Positions 9,593 through 10,953 of a stretch of DNA of 10,953 nt are shown here, in pieces. The stretch's first letter is position 1. Each line of letters begins with the position of its first letter. Both the position numbers and the translations under genes were made by a program. The stretch spans positions 1 through 10,953 of the forward strand of contig CAJVPP010003723.1 of the NCBI GenBank assembly GCA_910592005.1, read 5' to 3'. A model generated the notes under the pieces. The model did no database searches. It saw only the letters and a list, made by a program, of their open reading frames with translations, and was not told the DNA's origin. Origin of the DNA: Funneliformis mosseae (Eukaryota; Glomeromycota; Glomeromycetes; Glomerales; Glomeraceae).

Positions 9593-10100
9593 TTACTTTT
9601 CACTTAAGATTTCTGCTCCTGCAGAAATATCAAAAATTTTTAGTATGAAAGCTTAATATTTACTGAACTTTAATCGTCAAATTATGGCTAAGATCAAACA
9701 TCAAGTATTAAAGATTTGTTGGACTCCTATATTTTCAAAGAGATGATAAATTTAAATAACAGTTCAGTAATAATGTTTAGTTATCATTGTCATTTGTATT
9801 ATTCATTGAGCCAGTGAAATAGTCATATTATCAATAAGTTGTCCTAAATAAAAAACATTAACAAAAGATAAAATATGGTTTCTTATATAGGTAGAATGAA
9901 GTAGGGTTTGATAAGTGAACTGCACTTTTTGAGCTAAGGATACGTCAGTTTGATATAGAGGTTCTATTGGTTAAATTTCTTCTTCAAGAACAATTATAGG
10001 AATTTGAAGTTCTTTTAAAACTACTTCAAAATTTGTAAGTTTTATTATAATTTTATTCATTTGAATGATAACAATATAGGTTTCTTTTATAATATTTTAA
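9593..10100 (-). pseudogene. C-terminal tail of the gypsy Pol polyprotein, decayed
   Basis: This frame follows integrase after a one-base frame change somewhere around 10095-10112. Readable pieces include IIIKLTNFEVVLKELQIPI, VSLAQKVQFTYQTLLHST, HILSFVNVFYLGQLIDN and IYHLFENIGVQQIFNT. Seven in-frame stops interrupt it (TGA and TAA, as expected from CGA or CAA by C-to-T change); the final TAA at 9595-9593 abuts the LTR. No known enzymatic domain is recognised. Its aromatic and hydrophobic pattern is clearly protein-like, and the frame runs to the LTR edge, so it belongs to the element and not to a host gene. It is longer than the short tail after the GPY/F module of many gypsy elements. Its role in the element is unknown. 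Confidence 0.75.
9609..9628. other. Perfect 8-bp stem hairpin beside the 3' LTR
   Basis: ATTTCTGC, loop TCCT, then GCAGAAAT. It lies 16 bp upstream of the LTR in element sense, inside the end of the pol frame and overlapping the purine-rich stretch GCAGGAGCAGAAA that, with GTGAAAAG next to the LTR, is a candidate polypurine tract. It may only reflect chance symmetry. Confidence 0.5.
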
Positions 10101-10112
10101 TGCTGATTATTA

Positions 10113-10952
10113 TTCAATAATAATTTGAGGTTCCCATTCAGTTCATTTTAGATATAGCTTTAAAAGATCTGCATATATAGGGTTCTTTCTAACTCATCTA
10201 TCTATAGTATAAAGTTTATAAGTTCCAGATCTCACAATGTCATGAATGTAGAAAGGTCTATTAAATTAATCCTTAAATTTGTCTCTATGAATGTGCGATT
10301 GTGTGACATTAAATAATAAAACTTTATCTCCAATTTGATAAAAAATTCCAGGTTAATCCTTATTATAATATTCTTATTGCTTTTATTGTCATTGTATAAT
10401 ATTTTGTTGTGTATTTAATCGTTATTGTGGCAATTGTGATAAGATTATCTACTGATATTTTTCTATGGCATTCGATAAGTTTGTGATAGGTGAAGGTCAC
10501 TATAATATTAAATCTATAGGTAGAACTGCTTTTTATCCATATAACAATTCAAATAGCTCAAATTTAGTTATTTCTTACTAAGCAGTTTGGTATGCGAATA
10601 ATGCTAATATCAAATAAGTATCACATTCTCTATGATGTTGCTCAGCATACTTGGCTAAGATTGTATATAGATTTCTATTAAAGCATTCAGTAAGGCCATT
10701 GGTCTGAGGGTGATATAATGAAGATAATTTATGTTTAATTCATACTACATGTAACAGAGCTGTGACTAATTTGTTCTGAAATGACGTGGCTTAGTCAGTT
10801 AATATTTCTTTTAGCATTCTGTATCGATATATGATTTCATTATAAATAAACTGTGCAGTAGTTCAGGCAGTGTAATCTGATATAGCACTAACTTCAACCC
10901 ATTTTATCAAATATTTGGTTGCTACAATAATATACCTATTTCCTTTTGTTAT
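10113..10952 (-). pseudogene. pol: Ty3/gypsy integrase core and GPY/F module, decayed
   Basis: Integrase of an LTR retrotransposon, which would insert the cDNA into chromosomes. About 280 codons lie in one frame. In order: GNRYIIVATKYLIKWVEV at the window edge; the second catalytic Asp in EILTD (codon 10796-10794); YHPQTNGLTECFNR with the catalytic Glu (codon 10688-10686), giving the diagnostic D-X35-E spacing; ALFAYQTA; a broken FELLYG-KAVLPIDL; IGDKVLLFN; then FNRPFYIHDIVRSGTYKL, a GPY/F module; and WEPQIIIE near the end. The first catalytic Asp lies just outside the window. Seventeen in-frame stops, plus changes such as GP to RP, GSGTY to RSGTY and ERFN to ECFN, fit C-to-T and G-to-A transitions. 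The gene is non-functional. Confidence 0.93.
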
Positions 10953-10953
10953 A

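Larger units (their letters stand above)
9295..10953 (-). mobile_element. Ty3/gypsy LTR retrotransposon, 3' part, decayed, running off the window
   Basis: Read on the minus strand the element enters at the right edge with integrase, continues through the GPY/F module and a C-terminal tail, ends its pol frame at a TAA, and passes at once into a 298-bp LTR. Protease, reverse transcriptase, RNase H, the integrase zinc finger, primer-binding site and 5' LTR would lie beyond 10953. The two coding segments hold about 24 in-frame stops and one frame change, so the copy is dead. The outer flank next to the LTR (element sense) begins TTTTA; if the target duplication is 5 bp, the same bases should precede the 5' LTR. 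It sits at the edge of the AT isochore, a common place for such relics. Confidence 0.92.

Noticed and set aside
10914..10916. Lys in VATKYLIKW as a lost catalytic Asp of integrase
   Set aside because: In gypsy integrases the first catalytic Asp is further upstream, in the stretch before GNRYIIVAT, and falls outside the window. This position is not catalytic.
10113..10952. Recoded genetic code with TAA and TAG read as Gln
   Set aside because: Many stops sit where Gln is plausible, but TGA also interrupts the frame repeatedly, family-conserved Gly residues have become Arg, and a frame change follows. Decay explains all of these; a new code does not. A check would be the code used in intact genes of the same genome.
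1..10953. CRISPR array, tRNA or rRNA genes
   Set aside because: The tandem repeats found have no unique spacers of even length, and no tRNA-like or rRNA-like conserved blocks were seen by eye. A covariance-model scan could still reveal a decayed copy.

Overview
The window is very AT-rich eukaryotic DNA with no intact protein-coding gene. No reading frame longer than about 60 codons survives, and the only recognisable protein homology is a decayed Ty3/gypsy LTR retrotransposon at the right edge. The composition and the style of the integrase suggest a fungus with AT-rich isochores. An early-diverging lineage such as an arbuscular mycorrhizal fungus is possible, but this is inference and not proven here.

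Layout. Positions 1-960 are moderately AT-rich, non-repetitive DNA that still contains CpG sites, with a small palindrome-ended, MITE-like element at about 652-763. From about 960 to 9294 lies an AT isochore. It has a C-rich (on +) block at about 1621-2980, an extreme core at about 2981-4440 (79 G+C in the 1440 bases 3001-4440, 5.5% by hand count), a degenerate ~170-bp tandem array at about 4600-5445, a G-rich (on +) block at about 5990-8040, and a 26-bp minisatellite at 8865-9016. From 9295 to the end, on the minus strand and running off the window, is the 3' part of a gypsy element: integrase, GPY/F module, an extra C-terminal tail and a complete 298-bp LTR.

How the parts relate. The retrotransposon relic has about two dozen in-frame stops and one frame change, and is inactive. 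Many of its changes fit C-to-T or G-to-A transitions, which suggests decay by deamination or a RIP-like process. The isochore combines an ultra-AT core, an adjacent nucleosome-length satellite relic and a sign change of GC skew across the core. These are properties expected of an AT-rich centromere or a replication initiation zone, but none of them proves it. Coding-like readings seen inside the isochore are not better than chance and are not called as genes.
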